A DNA stretch of 64,000 bases from Synechococcus sp. CS-1332 (GTDB taxonomy: Bacteria; Cyanobacteriota; Cyanobacteriia; PCC-6307; Cyanobiaceae): assembly GCF_025127995.1 (NCBI RefSeq), contig NZ_JAHLYP010000049.1, positions 37,945 through 101,944 of the forward strand. The letters run 5' to 3'. Made by a program: the position numbers and the translations under genes. Below are positions 35,621 through 44,937 of the stretch, one piece after another (the first letter of the stretch is position 1; every line of letters starts with the position of its first letter). Under the pieces are notes generated by a model. It had not been told where the DNA came from. It saw only the letters and a list, made by a program, of their open reading frames with translations, and searched no databases.

Positions 35621-36558
35621 CGACCGTCCCGCAAGCGTTCCCGGAAGTAGGCGATGGTGGGCTCCAGTCCCTCGTCCAGGCTCACCTTCGGCTCCCAGCC
35701 CAGCAGGTCCCGGGCCAGGTCGATCACGGGCTGACGCTGCAGGGGATCGTCCTGGGGCAACGGCTGGGTGGTGAGCTCCAGACCGGGCTGAATTCTGTCC
35801 CGCACCCGTTCGGCCAACTGACGGATGGTGAACTCACCGGGATTGCCGATGTTGATCGGGCCGGTGTGGGCGCCATTCATCAACCGGATCATGCCCTCAA
35901 TCAGATCATCCACGTAGCAGAAGGAGCGGGTCTGGCTGCCATCGCCATACAGGGTGAGGGAATGACCCTGCAAGGCCTGGACAATGAAGTTGCTCACCAC
36001 CCGGCCATCGTCGGGGAGCATGCGGGGGCCGTAGGTGTTGAAGATGCGCATGACACGGATTTCGGTTCCATGCATGCGCTGGTAATCGAAACAGAGCGTC
36101 TCGGCGATGCGCTTGCCTTCGTCGTAGCAGGAGCGGATGCCGATGGTGTTGACGCAACCGCGGTAGCTCTCGGGCTGGGGGTGCACCTCCGGATCGCCAT
36201 ACACCTCACTGGTGCTGGCCAGCAGCAACCGGGCCCCGACACGGCGCGCCAGGCCGAGCATGTTGTAGGTACCCAGGAAGCTGGTCTTGGCCGTCTTGAT
36301 CGGATTCGACTGATAGTGCACCGGCGAGGCCGGGCAAGCGAGATGCCAGATCCTGTCCACCTCCAGCCGAATCGGCTCGGTGACGTCGTGGCGAATCAAC
36401 TCGAAGCTGGGGTGGCCCAACCAGTGGCGGATGTTGTCCTTGCGGCCGGTGTAGAAGTTGTCGAGGCAAATCACCTCCTCACCGGCCTCCATGAGCCGGT
36501 CGACCAGGTGGGAGCCAAGGAAACCGGCCCCACCGGTGATCAGATTGCGGCGCGTCAC
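35617..36558 (-). CDS. UDP-glucuronate decarboxylase (UDP-xylose synthase)
   Basis: A 313-residue UXS-type enzyme that decarboxylates UDP-glucuronate to UDP-xylose. It shows [10 protein letters not shown] near the N-terminus, [25 protein letters not shown], the catalytic STSEVYGDP and [11 protein letters not shown] (Tyr-x3-Lys), and [10 protein letters not shown], all specific to the UXS group. It starts with GTG at 36558, immediately adjacent to the stop of UDP-glucose dehydrogenase, and overlaps the next gene by 4 bases. The three genes form one tight operon for acidic and pentose sugar nucleotides. Confidence 0.94.
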   Translation of the reverse strand: MTRRNLITGGAGFLGSHLVDRLMEAGEEVICLDNFYTGRKDNIRHWLGHPSFELIRHDVTEPIRLEVDRIWHLACPASPVHYQSNPIKTAKTSFLGTYNMLGLARRVGARLLLASTSEVYGDPEVHPQPESYRGCVNTIGIRSCYDEGKRIAETLCFDYQRMHGTEIRVMRIFNTYGPRMLPDDGRVVSNFIVQALQGHSLTLYGDGSQTRSFCYVDDLIEGMIRLMNGAHTGPINIGNPGEFTIRQLAERVRDRIQPGLELTTQPLPQDDPLQRQPVIDLARDLLGWEPKVSLDEGLEPTIAYFRERLRDGR

Positions 36559-37971
36559 TCAGCCCTCACCCACCCGCCAGACGTTAAGCCCCGCTGCGCG
36601 GGCGGCGGCGGCATCGGCGATGGCCCTGGCGTCAAATAGCCAGGCCGGGCGACGCATCACCGCCGCGATGGCACCCCAGTCGAGCGTGGCGTAGTCGCGC
36701 CACTCCGTGAGGATCAGCACGGCGTCGGCGCCGCTGGCTGCCTCCAGGGGCGAAGACGCGGCCTGCCAGCCGCCATCGGCATCTGAGGGGGGCTGGCCCA
36801 GGTCGGCGCCAATCTGGGAAGGCGACACCTTGGGATCCACAATCACCAACCGGGCCCCTTCCTCAATCAGGTTCTGGCAGATGCGGATGGCGGGCGCTTC
36901 GCGGGTGTCGTTGGTGTCCGCCTTGAAAGCGAAGCCCAGCACCGCCAGCCGCTTGCCGGTGACCGTGCCGAACAACCGTTGCACCACCATCCGGGCGATG
37001 CGGTCCTGCTGCCAGGTGTTGAGTGTCACCACCTGCTCCCAGTAGGCCGCCACCTCCTCAAGGCCGTAATGCCGGCAGAGATAAACCAAGTTGAGGATGT
37101 CCTTCTGGAAGCAGCTGCCGCCAAAACCGGGACCGGCCTTCAGGAACTTGGAACCAATCCTGGAATCGGTGCCGATCGCCCGGCCCACCTCCCGCACGTC
37201 AGCACCGGTGGCTTCGCAGAGGGCGGCGATGCTGTTGATCGAGGAAATCCGCTGGGCCAGATAGGCATTGGCCGTGAGCTTGGAGAGCTCGCTGCTCCAG
37301 AGATTGGTGCGCAGGATCCGATCATCCGGCACCCAGGTGGCGTAGATGCTCGCCAGGGACTCGATCGCCGCGGCGTCTTCTCCGCCGATCAGCACCCGAT
37401 CAGGCGCTTCCAGATCACCGATCGCCGTGCCCTCGGCCAGGAACTCGGGGTTGGAGAGCACCGAGAAGGTCTTGGTCTCGCGATCGGCTGGGCCCGGGCC
37501 GTTCTGCTGAGCAGCCCCGAGGATGGCCTTCACCGCCTCGGCGGTGCGCACCGGCAGGGTGCTCTTTTCCACCACGATCGTGTGGCCATGGGCGGAGGCG
37601 GCCACCTGGCGGGCGGAGGCCTCGATCCAACGCAGGTCGCTGGCCTGGCCCGCACCCACACCCCGGGTCTTGGTGGGGGTGTTCACCGAGAGGAACACCA
37701 TGTCGGCGGCGGCGATGGCCGCATCCACCTCGGTGGTGAAGTGGAGGTTGCGCCCCCTGGCCCTGGCCACCACCGCGTCCAGCCCGGGTTCGTACACCGG
37801 CAGGCGCGAGAGATCGGAATCGTTCCACGCCGCGATCCGCTCGGCATTAAGGTCCACCACCGTGACCTGAATGCCCGGGCATCGATCGGCAATCACCGCC
37901 ATCGTTGGCCCTCCCACATAGCCGGCACCGATGCAACAGATGGTGCGAATCGGCGAAGGGGCCGGATCCAT
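36559..37971 (-). CDS. UDP-glucose 6-dehydrogenase
   Basis: A 470-residue UDP-glucose dehydrogenase that oxidises UDP-glucose to UDP-glucuronate with two NAD+. The nucleotide-binding motif GAGYVG is at residues 15-20 and the catalytic Cys287 is in GFGGSCFQKD. The length, and blocks such as SVNTPTKTRGVGAG and EFLAEGTAIGDLEAPDRVLI, fit the longer, eukaryote-like class of UGDH rather than the short bacterial Ugd. The ATG at 37971 places the Rossmann fold correctly; upstream frame is not conserved. It supplies substrate for the two enzymes that follow. galE is divergent, 139 bases away. Confidence 0.94.
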   Translation of the reverse strand: MDPAPSPIRTICCIGAGYVGGPTMAVIADRCPGIQVTVVDLNAERIAAWNDSDLSRLPVYEPGLDAVVARARGRNLHFTTEVDAAIAAADMVFLSVNTPTKTRGVGAGQASDLRWIEASARQVAASAHGHTIVVEKSTLPVRTAEAVKAILGAAQQNGPGPADRETKTFSVLSNPEFLAEGTAIGDLEAPDRVLIGGEDAAAIESLASIYATWVPDDRILRTNLWSSELSKLTANAYLAQRISSINSIAALCEATGADVREVGRAIGTDSRIGSKFLKAGPGFGGSCFQKDILNLVYLCRHYGLEEVAAYWEQVVTLNTWQQDRIARMVVQRLFGTVTGKRLAVLGFAFKADTNDTREAPAIRICQNLIEEGARLVIVDPKVSPSQIGADLGQPPSDADGGWQAASSPLEAASGADAVLILTEWRDYATLDWGAIAAVMRRPAWLFDARAIADAAAARAAGLNVWRVGEG

Positions 37972-38110
37972 GGGTGATGTCAATGCTCCGGGGACATTAC
38001 CGCCAATGCCCAGGTTTGGCTGGAGCTGGGTGTTGAGCCGAAGAAGAGGCCCGGCGGTGGGGAAGGTTAAGGACAGGTAAGTTGAGGGCAACAGCCTGAG
38101 ACGCCATTCG

Positions 38111-39241
38111 TTGACCAAGGTGCTGCTCACGGGTGGAGCCGGATTCATCGGCAGCCACACCGGCCTGGCCCTGCTGCAAACCGGCCATCAGGTGGTGGTG
38201 GTCGACGACTTCAGCAATGGCAATGCCGAGGCCGTGCGCCGCGTGGCCGAACTGGCTGGGCTGGGGCCCTGGGGGCAGGCTGCAGCGGACCACTGGGCTG
38301 AGGCAGGGCCTGGGGGCAGCCGACTCCACCTGATCCAGGGTGACGTGCGCTCCCCCCAGGATCTCGATCGCGCCTTCGCCGTCAGCGGTGGCGGCATCGG
38401 CGCCGTGCTCCACTTCGCCGGCCTCAAAGCCGTGGGCGAATCGATGACCCAGCCGTTGCGTTACTGGGACGTGAATGTCACCGGCACGGTCCGGCTGCTC
38501 GAAGCCATGGTCCGCCACGGCTGCCAGACGCTCGTGTTCAGCAGCAGCGCCACCCTCTACGGCACCACCGACACAGTGCCGATCCCCGAAACGGCCCCCC
38601 TGCAACCGATCAATCCCTATGGCTACACCAAGGCCGCCGTCGAGAGGATGCTGACCGACGTGGCGGCCAGTGCCCCGGGATGGCGCATCGCCCTGCTGCG
38701 GTACTTCAACCCAGTGGGTGCCCACCCCAGCGGACGCATCGGCGAAGACCCCAACGGCCTTCCCAATAATCTTTTCCCCTTCCTCTGCCAAGTGGCCGGT
38801 GGCCGCCGTCAACGGCTGGACGTGTTCGGCGGCGACTGGCCCACGGGCGATGGCACCGGCGTCCGTGATTACCTGCACGTGATGGATCTGGCCGAAGGCC
38901 ATGGGAGGGCCCTCGACGTGCTCTTGGCGGAACCGCCCCAGCTGCTCACCCTCAATCTGGGCAGCGGCCAGGGCCATTCGGTGCTCGAGCTGGTGCGGGC
39001 CTTCGAAACCACCAACGGCCTGACATTGCCCTACGCCGTCGTGGGGCGCCGGCCTGGGGATTCCGCCGTGAGTGTCGCCGATCCCCGCCAAGCCGAACGG
39101 CGCATGGGCTGGCGGACTCGACGCTCGCTGGCGGACATCTGCCGCGATGGCTGGGCCTGGCAGAGCGCCAATCCCCAGGGCTACCGAAGCAACGAGTGGC
39201 ATCCAACCGGAGAGCTCATCGGGGCGCAACAGGTGTCCTGA
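38111..39241 (+). CDS. galE: UDP-glucose 4-epimerase
   Basis: A 376-residue GalE that interconverts UDP-glucose and UDP-galactose. It has VLLTGGAGFIGSHT at the N-terminus, LHFAGLKAVGES, FSSSATLYG, the catalytic NPYGYTKAAVE (Tyr-x3-Lys) and RYFNPVGAHPSG, all specific to GalE. The start codon is TTG at 38111, directly before the Rossmann strand, with GAGACG upstream as a modest ribosome site. It is slightly longer than usual because of an inserted GLGPWGQAAADHWAEAGPGG stretch near residue 52. The 3' end overlaps the convergent membrane-protein gene by 26 bases. Confidence 0.94.
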   Translation: MTKVLLTGGAGFIGSHTGLALLQTGHQVVVVDDFSNGNAEAVRRVAELAGLGPWGQAAADHWAEAGPGGSRLHLIQGDVRSPQDLDRAFAVSGGGIGAVLHFAGLKAVGESMTQPLRYWDVNVTGTVRLLEAMVRHGCQTLVFSSSATLYGTTDTVPIPETAPLQPINPYGYTKAAVERMLTDVAASAPGWRIALLRYFNPVGAHPSGRIGEDPNGLPNNLFPFLCQVAGGRRQRLDVFGGDWPTGDGTGVRDYLHVMDLAEGHGRALDVLLAEPPQLLTLNLGSGQGHSVLELVRAFETTNGLTLPYAVVGRRPGDSAVSVADPRQAERRMGWRTRRSLADICRDGWAWQSANPQGYRSNEWHPTGELIGAQQVS

Positions 39242-41186
39242 GGTAGATCCTCAGCCCCCGCTCCTGCTTCACCAGACGAAAACCCACCCGCTGCAACTGG
39301 GCCGTCGTCAGGCTGTTGAGCGAGAGGTCGGCATAGCTGGTGATCAGGTCTGGCTGCCAGTGGTTGCTGGCCTGGGCGATCCGGCTCATGTAGGGCGTGT
39401 AGGCCTCGCGCAGCACCACCAGATCGACCCCGTGATCATCGAGCCAGGCCCTGAGGGCGGCGGGAGACCCCAGAGCCAGCCGCAGACCCGGATACTGCCC
39501 CGACTCCACCGTGAACGCCGCCAGCTTGGTGATGTCCCTGGCCGCCACAGGGGCCAGGCACTGGCGTGTGCCCACCACGGCGCCGACGTAGGGATCGCTC
39601 AGCAGGGTCCTGCCGTTGCCTTCCAGCCGTGGGTTCCGATCACACAGCTCCCGCAACGACCCGAGGATCGGTTCGATGGTGGCCCCGTCCGCCTGCCGCA
39701 CCTCATCCAGGGGGGTGAGCAGATGGGAGACCTTGGAGACGAAGACATTGGGGCGGCCCCGCAGCTCCAGCGGGAACGCCAGCACGGCAATCAGGCCCGC
39801 AAGGGTGGCAATTAACACCCCGCGCGCGCGGGACGGCCCCCCGTGACTGCCCACCCGCCACCTCTGGTCAAGCGCCCAGGCCATCGCGGGGATGCTGATC
39901 CAGAACAGACTGGTCCAGACCAGCCGGTAGGCGCTGTCCGGCTCGATCAGCTTGAAGACCAGATCATTGACGAAGGGGGCCCACCACTCCATTAAGACCA
40001 GTGGCGCCAGCAGGGCCAGGGCCAGCACCGCTCCAGGGGGTCGCCGCCAGCTCCGCCAGAGCCAGAGGCACACCCCCGAGAACGCCAGCGCGACCAGAAA
40101 GACCGGTTCCCAGGTGGCCACCGGCAGGCTGGGCCAGAAATAGAAGAAGCGATGGCCCAGTAACCGGTAGTCGTGAACGAATCGCATCGCCTCCGGCCAG
40201 GCGTAGAACGACTCAAGCCTTGGGTGCCAGGGCAGCCGGTTGAGGGCCAGCAGGAGCAGGGCGGCCCCAGCGGCGCAGCCCACAAGGCGCTGCCGTGAGG
40301 GCCAGAGCGCCAGGCTGGCAACCGTGGCTGTGATCAGCAGGTTGACCGTGAGAAAGGCGGTCACCCCATGGGCGTGATAAGCGATGTACCCAGCCACCAA
40401 GAGCACGGCCGTCGCCTGCCCCACCCGGCGCACCCCTGGCCATGTCGCCCCCTGCAGCACTCCCAGCAAGGGCGTGGCGCCCGCCAGCACCAGGGCCAGC
40501 CCGGGCAGGGTGCCATTGAGGGCGATCTGATGAAAGAAGGAAAAGTTCTGATGCCCCATTCCCAGCAGGAACAGCAAGGCCGTGAGCCAGCAGAGGGCCA
40601 CCTTGCCTGTGAGCCGCAGGCTGAGCTGGCAGCTGGCGAGCAGCACCAGAAAGGTGTTCAGGGCCGCCAGCAGGCTGGCCCGCCCCGGCGCAAGAGCCTC
40701 GGGGAAGCCGAACAGGTAGCTGGCCGCGGTGAAGAACCAGTTGGCCGGTGCGCTGTAGCGCAACGGGTCGAGGCGCACCGTATCGAGCAGATCGCTGCCG
40801 AAATAGGTCGCGTAGTAGACGAAACCATCCGAAGGAAACTCCAGAATCACCCCACGCCAGGCCAGGGCAACCGCGCAGACAAGGGCTGGTGCCAGGACCG
40901 CCAGCAACGGCCGCCCCAGGGATCGGTCCGCCAGCCGCTGGCGCCAGCGGAGCGGCCGGACGACCAGGGCCGCCGCCACCAGGACCAGGTCGAACCCCAC
41001 CAGAAACCCGTAGGACTGGCGCAGGCTTGGCCCCCCAGGCAGCAGGGACAGCCAGCCGATGGCACCCCAGGAGCCCACGCCCAGCACCAGCACCTGCCAG
41101 GTGGGACGCCGCCAGCGCCAGCCCCAAAGCAGCGGCGCCGCGATCGCCAGCAGCAACGGAGCAAAGGGATCGGTCAACGCAGCCAT
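39216..41186 (-). CDS. Large polytopic membrane protein, possibly a GT-C type glycosyltransferase
   Basis: A 656-residue protein with about a dozen hydrophobic segments over the first 460 residues, such as LLLAIAAPLLWGW, FLVGFDLVLVAAALVV and VLALALLAPLVLM, followed by a soluble C-terminal part of about 180 residues. An early loop after the third or fourth segment has GVILEFPSDGFVYYATYFGSD, an acidic position reminiscent of the first loop of GT-C enzymes. No specific family is recognised. The position beside galE and the sugar-nucleotide operon fits a role in surface glycan assembly, but this is inference. Confidence 0.7.
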   Translation of the reverse strand: MAALTDPFAPLLLAIAAPLLWGWRWRRPTWQVLVLGVGSWGAIGWLSLLPGGPSLRQSYGFLVGFDLVLVAAALVVRPLRWRQRLADRSLGRPLLAVLAPALVCAVALAWRGVILEFPSDGFVYYATYFGSDLLDTVRLDPLRYSAPANWFFTAASYLFGFPEALAPGRASLLAALNTFLVLLASCQLSLRLTGKVALCWLTALLFLLGMGHQNFSFFHQIALNGTLPGLALVLAGATPLLGVLQGATWPGVRRVGQATAVLLVAGYIAYHAHGVTAFLTVNLLITATVASLALWPSRQRLVGCAAGAALLLLALNRLPWHPRLESFYAWPEAMRFVHDYRLLGHRFFYFWPSLPVATWEPVFLVALAFSGVCLWLWRSWRRPPGAVLALALLAPLVLMEWWAPFVNDLVFKLIEPDSAYRLVWTSLFWISIPAMAWALDQRWRVGSHGGPSRARGVLIATLAGLIAVLAFPLELRGRPNVFVSKVSHLLTPLDEVRQADGATIEPILGSLRELCDRNPRLEGNGRTLLSDPYVGAVVGTRQCLAPVAARDITKLAAFTVESGQYPGLRLALGSPAALRAWLDDHGVDLVVLREAYTPYMSRIAQASNHWQPDLITSYADLSLNSLTTAQLQRVGFRLVKQERGLRIYLRTPVAPR

Positions 41187-41249
41187 TCGGCGCCGGGGAA
41201 GCCGCTGGCTCGAGACCCTAAGGGAGCTTCGCCCACCCGCTGAAACGGT

Positions 41250-42509
41250 TCAGACCCGCTCCCGCTGAAGCCGCTCTCCCCGCAGTTGGCGTAACCGGTC
41301 CCCCAGGGCCGGTCCTGGCCGCAGGCCGGAGGCGATCAAGTCGGCCGCCGCGACCGGGGAGGCCAGATGGCGCCAGCGGCACCACCAGCGCAACAGGGGG
41401 CGTCGGGGAAGCGCTCCGCTCACCAGCGACAGGGCGACAGCCTCGGGGGACCAGCCCGGCTGCTCCAGAAAGGTGCTCCAGGCCAGGGCCGTGCTGGGCC
41501 TCGCCGCGCAGACTTGCCAGGCCTGGCGCAGCAGGGCCAGCTGGGCCAGCAACCGCTGCTGCCCATGGGGCAGCTGAAGCCGCGTCGCCACGGCGGTGGC
41601 CGCCTCACTACTGGCCAGCAGCGCCGCCAGGAGCGGCAAGCCGAAACGCTGAGCCCAGCGGAGGCGGCGCCGCCAGCTGGAGTCGGCCTGAAGGGCCGGA
41701 TCCACCAACACCAGGGCACCCCAGGCCTGCAGGCAGGCCAGGGCCTCCTCCCAGGGCTCCCGATCGAGCAGCAGCTCCAGTTCCATCCGCAACCGGGTGC
41801 CCAGGGCGGGGGGCACCCGGCCGGCGCTGCCTTCCCCCCAGGGCCAACGGGCCAGGGTGGAGCGCAGCTGCTCCAGGCTCGCCGGAGCCAGGCTGAACCC
41901 CAGCCGGGCGGCGTAGCGGGCGGCCCGCACGATCCTGGTGGGGTCATCCTCCAGGCTCCGGTCATGCAGAAGCCGCAGCTGCCTGAGGGCCAGGTCGGTG
42001 CCACCACCGTGGGGATCCAGCAGGCGCAGCCCCGGCCCGGGGATGGCGAACACCAGGGCCATCGCGTTGATGCTGAAATCCCTGCGGGCCAGATCGTCCT
42101 TCAGGGAGCCGTAGGAGACGACGGGGTTCTCCCCAGGGGCTGGGTAGGTCTCGCTGCGGGCGCTGGCCAGGTCCAGCAGGATCCCGTCGAGCTCCAGCTC
42201 CACGGTGCCGAAGGCACGGTGGAACTGACAGAAGCCCACCACTTCGGCTGGGGCCTCCTGAAGCAGCGCCTCAGCCAGGCGATGGGCCGCCGGTCGCGGG
42301 TCGGCCGGATCGGCCTGCGGGGAAAGCTCCACGACCAGGTCAAGGTCAGGCAGGCCCCGGAGGGGATCAAGGTGCAGCCGATGCAGCAGCAGGTCCCGCA
42401 CGGCGCCGCCCACCACGGCCAGGACGGCACAGTCACTGGATCGATGGAACGCCTCGAGCAGACGGGGGGGCAGACAGAGATCCTGGGGATCGATCGCGGG
42501 GACCGTCAT
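41250..42509 (-). CDS. CCA-adding enzyme / tRNA nucleotidyltransferase-poly(A) polymerase family
   Basis: A 419-residue class II nucleotidyltransferase, expected to add or repair the CCA end of tRNAs. The head domain has VVGGAVRDLLL at residues 32-42 and the catalytic DLDLVV carboxylates at 55-60, then RRDFSINAMAL. The neck motif DPTRIVRAARYAARLGF follows. Some cyanobacteria split CCA addition between a CC-adding and an A-adding enzyme, which the sequence alone does not settle. The ATG at 42509 is chosen; 23 more codons are open upstream without conservation. Confidence 0.9.
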   Translation of the reverse strand: MTVPAIDPQDLCLPPRLLEAFHRSSDCAVLAVVGGAVRDLLLHRLHLDPLRGLPDLDLVVELSPQADPADPRPAAHRLAEALLQEAPAEVVGFCQFHRAFGTVELELDGILLDLASARSETYPAPGENPVVSYGSLKDDLARRDFSINAMALVFAIPGPGLRLLDPHGGGTDLALRQLRLLHDRSLEDDPTRIVRAARYAARLGFSLAPASLEQLRSTLARWPWGEGSAGRVPPALGTRLRMELELLLDREPWEEALACLQAWGALVLVDPALQADSSWRRRLRWAQRFGLPLLAALLASSEAATAVATRLQLPHGQQRLLAQLALLRQAWQVCAARPSTALAWSTFLEQPGWSPEAVALSLVSGALPRRPLLRWWCRWRHLASPVAAADLIASGLRPGPALGDRLRQLRGERLQRERV

Positions 42510-42697
42510 CGCAGCTGCCCCATGGAGCGGTGTCCAGAAGGCGCACGGTACACTCACGCTGCCAACATCGTGCGACATCCTGATACTGAATCTTCTGGCA
42601 GGTGTCCGCCACTAATAGCCGTTGGCAACCACCTGGCTATCGCCATCAGGTGAGCGGATAGAACCCCAGCAAAGCCCACCAAAAACATTTCATCCGC

Positions 42698-43960
42698 ATG
42701 ACTGACAGCGCCAAGAAACTGATCAAAGCGCCCCTGGGAATCTGGAAACGGGTCAAGATCAAGATTTTCATCCTGATCGACTTTGTCTATTCACTTGTTG
42801 AGTACTGGCTCGGTCCCAACGGACGGCGCAGCACTCCATCCCAACGCCTGATCCCGATTGGGAATCCTCCCATCAGCGGCACGAATCCAGCCAGAATTGC
42901 CATCTTTGTTGCCTACTCCAGACGCTTATCACTTTCCAGCAAGGCCTATCTTGCAGCGCTGCGCAAGGCCGGGTTTGCCATTATCTACATCAACAATGAA
43001 ACCACAGATACTGACGCCATTGCTTCGATCAGCTCGCTGACTTGGCGCGCTTTCGACAGGAGGAATATCGGCCGGGATTTTGGAGCCTTCAAGGATGGCA
43101 TTCTACTGCTCCTCAAAGAAGGGTCTCTCCAACATTGCCAGGCCCTCTGCATCGTCAACGACTCGATGCAGTTCATCCCCGGAAGGAACGCCAACGCCTT
43201 AATCGATTCAATAGAGGTTTTTCTTAAGTCAAGCAAAAGCGCCCTCTTCAGCCATATCAGTCATCAAATTCAGACCCATTACCAATCCTATTTCCAGATC
43301 CTCAAGCCTGAAGTCTTTCTCTCCAGACCGTTCATTGGTTTCTGGACGAACTATTTGCCATTGTCCCATCGAGGACACTGCATTTACAACGGCGAGGTCG
43401 CCCTGTCCGAAAAAGTGTATCGACGCTGCAAGTCCACCGAGACGCTCTACACAAGCGACAAGCTCCTCGAGGCTATCGAGCAGTCCTGCGACAAGGGCAC
43501 TGGCGTCCTGGCTGAAGAGGTCTTTCGGCTGATGCCCTCTCCGGCACGGACTTCACAAATGAAAAAGATAGGCTACTCCTTGAATCAACTGATGTTGAAG
43601 AGCGACAAGAATGAGCCACTCTCAAAGGTGGAGCTCTTTAGCATTCCCGATTTGATTGAAAATGGAAACCCCAGCCACATTGCGGCCTTCCTCTACCCTT
43701 TTTATCTCTACTGTCCATTTGTAAAGCATGACCTCGGAACCGCTGGAACCTATACGATAGCCCAGGCCATCAGCCTTTTCAAAGAGGCTCTTTGCCTCTC
43801 TTTGGGAGAAGGCCAAATACTGGAGATCAATGCTCTCACCGACGAGTTCCGCGATCTAATCTATGACCGTGGTGTTCCGATGAGCTACAGCAACCGACTT
43901 CGCGAAGCGGCGTTGAAAGGGATCACCGGCGCCTTCGTCTATCCTTCCACCTATCAGTAA
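42698..43960 (+). CDS. Rhamnan synthesis protein F (RgpF)-like protein
   Basis: A 420-residue protein with the RgpF-family core: IAIFVAYSRRLSLSSKAYLA, FAIIYINNET, RRNIGRDFGAFKDGI and ALCIVNDSMQFI. RgpF-like proteins act in rhamnose-containing polysaccharide assembly and look like glycosyltransferases. The N-terminus is basic and has a short hydrophobic stretch (FILIDFVYSLVEYWLG). The gene uses many A/T-ending codons and is clearly AT-richer than the CCA enzyme beside it, suggesting transfer. It starts a pair with the GT2 gene 23 bases downstream. No rhamnose synthesis genes lie in the window. Confidence 0.8.
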   Translation: MTDSAKKLIKAPLGIWKRVKIKIFILIDFVYSLVEYWLGPNGRRSTPSQRLIPIGNPPISGTNPARIAIFVAYSRRLSLSSKAYLAALRKAGFAIIYINNETTDTDAIASISSLTWRAFDRRNIGRDFGAFKDGILLLLKEGSLQHCQALCIVNDSMQFIPGRNANALIDSIEVFLKSSKSALFSHISHQIQTHYQSYFQILKPEVFLSRPFIGFWTNYLPLSHRGHCIYNGEVALSEKVYRRCKSTETLYTSDKLLEAIEQSCDKGTGVLAEEVFRLMPSPARTSQMKKIGYSLNQLMLKSDKNEPLSKVELFSIPDLIENGNPSHIAAFLYPFYLYCPFVKHDLGTAGTYTIAQAISLFKEALCLSLGEGQILEINALTDEFRDLIYDRGVPMSYSNRLREAALKGITGAFVYPSTYQ

Positions 43961-43983
43961 TCAGACGACTTAACAATGCAACC

Positions 43984-44937
43984 ATGCCTGACACCAAGGC
44001 AAGCACTCTTCAAATTCATTTCATCACCGTCAATTACCATTGCAGTGACTTCGTCGCTGGGCTGATCGAGGAAACACTTGCCTCGGACGACTCTGGTCTT
44101 CAGTTCACCGTGGTCAATAATTCTCCAGAGGATCATGCCTTGCGGGACTGGATCCTTTCCTATCCTGAACGCCATCGGGTGACTCTGATCGAGGCGGGCA
44201 CCAATCTCGGTTTCGGCAGCGGTTGCAATCTTGGGCTTCACCATGTGTGGCAGACCGACAGGCAGGCCCTGGCCTGGCTGATCAATCCCGATGCCCGCCT
44301 GGATGCTGGCGCGATCGCTTACGTCAGGCAGTGCCTGCGCGACGACGATCAGATCGCCTTGCTCGGCACCCGAATCCGGGATCCCCGGGGTGAGGTCTGG
44401 TTCAGCCACGGCAGCTTCAACCGCTGGAGCGGCCAGCTGCGCCATCGCTTTCCAGGCGACGACTGCCGCCCCTCCCCCGTCCGCACCTGGCCCACCCGCT
44501 GGATCTCCGGCTGCAGCATGGTCTTCCGGCTTGGGATCTTCCGGGAGTGCCCCCAGTTCGACCCCCAGTACTTTCTCGACTACGAAGACGCGGACATCTC
44601 CGAACGCCACCATCGGCTGGGCTATCGCCTGCGGGTCACCCAGGCCGTGCTGGTAGAGCATCAGGTCTCGGCGATCACCCAGCGGGCCCCACGGGCCAAG
44701 TACCAGCACGCCACCTTCAGCAAGCTGTACTTCCTGCACCGCCACGCCACACCGCTGGCCCTGTGGCTCAACTTGCTGTACTACGCCCTCAGGCCCCTGA
44801 GTTTCTGCCTCTCCGACCCTGCCCGGGCCCAGGGTCGCTGGTGGGGACTCGGGGACTATCTGCGCTGGTGCTGGCGACGGCTGCTTGGGCGCCCGGGTCT
44901 GTCCCATCCCCGCACCACCTTCACGGTTTCATCCTGA
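43984..44937 (+). CDS. GT2 family glycosyltransferase (rhamnosyltransferase-like)
   Basis: A 317-residue GT-A glycosyltransferase. FITVNYHCSDFVAGLI and FTVVNNSPED at the start, then GTNLGFGSGCNLGL and the DxD-like LINPDARLD, are typical of WbbL/RfbF-type GT2 enzymes that often transfer rhamnose. The later GCSMVFRLGIF and YFLDYEDADISERHHRLGY supply the acceptor and ED catalytic positions. It follows the RgpF-like gene by 23 bases and probably shares its transcript. The last part is more GC-rich than the first. It overlaps the convergent GT2 gene by 17 bases. Confidence 0.87.
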   Translation: MPDTKASTLQIHFITVNYHCSDFVAGLIEETLASDDSGLQFTVVNNSPEDHALRDWILSYPERHRVTLIEAGTNLGFGSGCNLGLHHVWQTDRQALAWLINPDARLDAGAIAYVRQCLRDDDQIALLGTRIRDPRGEVWFSHGSFNRWSGQLRHRFPGDDCRPSPVRTWPTRWISGCSMVFRLGIFRECPQFDPQYFLDYEDADISERHHRLGYRLRVTQAVLVEHQVSAITQRAPRAKYQHATFSKLYFLHRHATPLALWLNLLYYALRPLSFCLSDPARAQGRWWGLGDYLRWCWRRLLGRPGLSHPRTTFTVSS

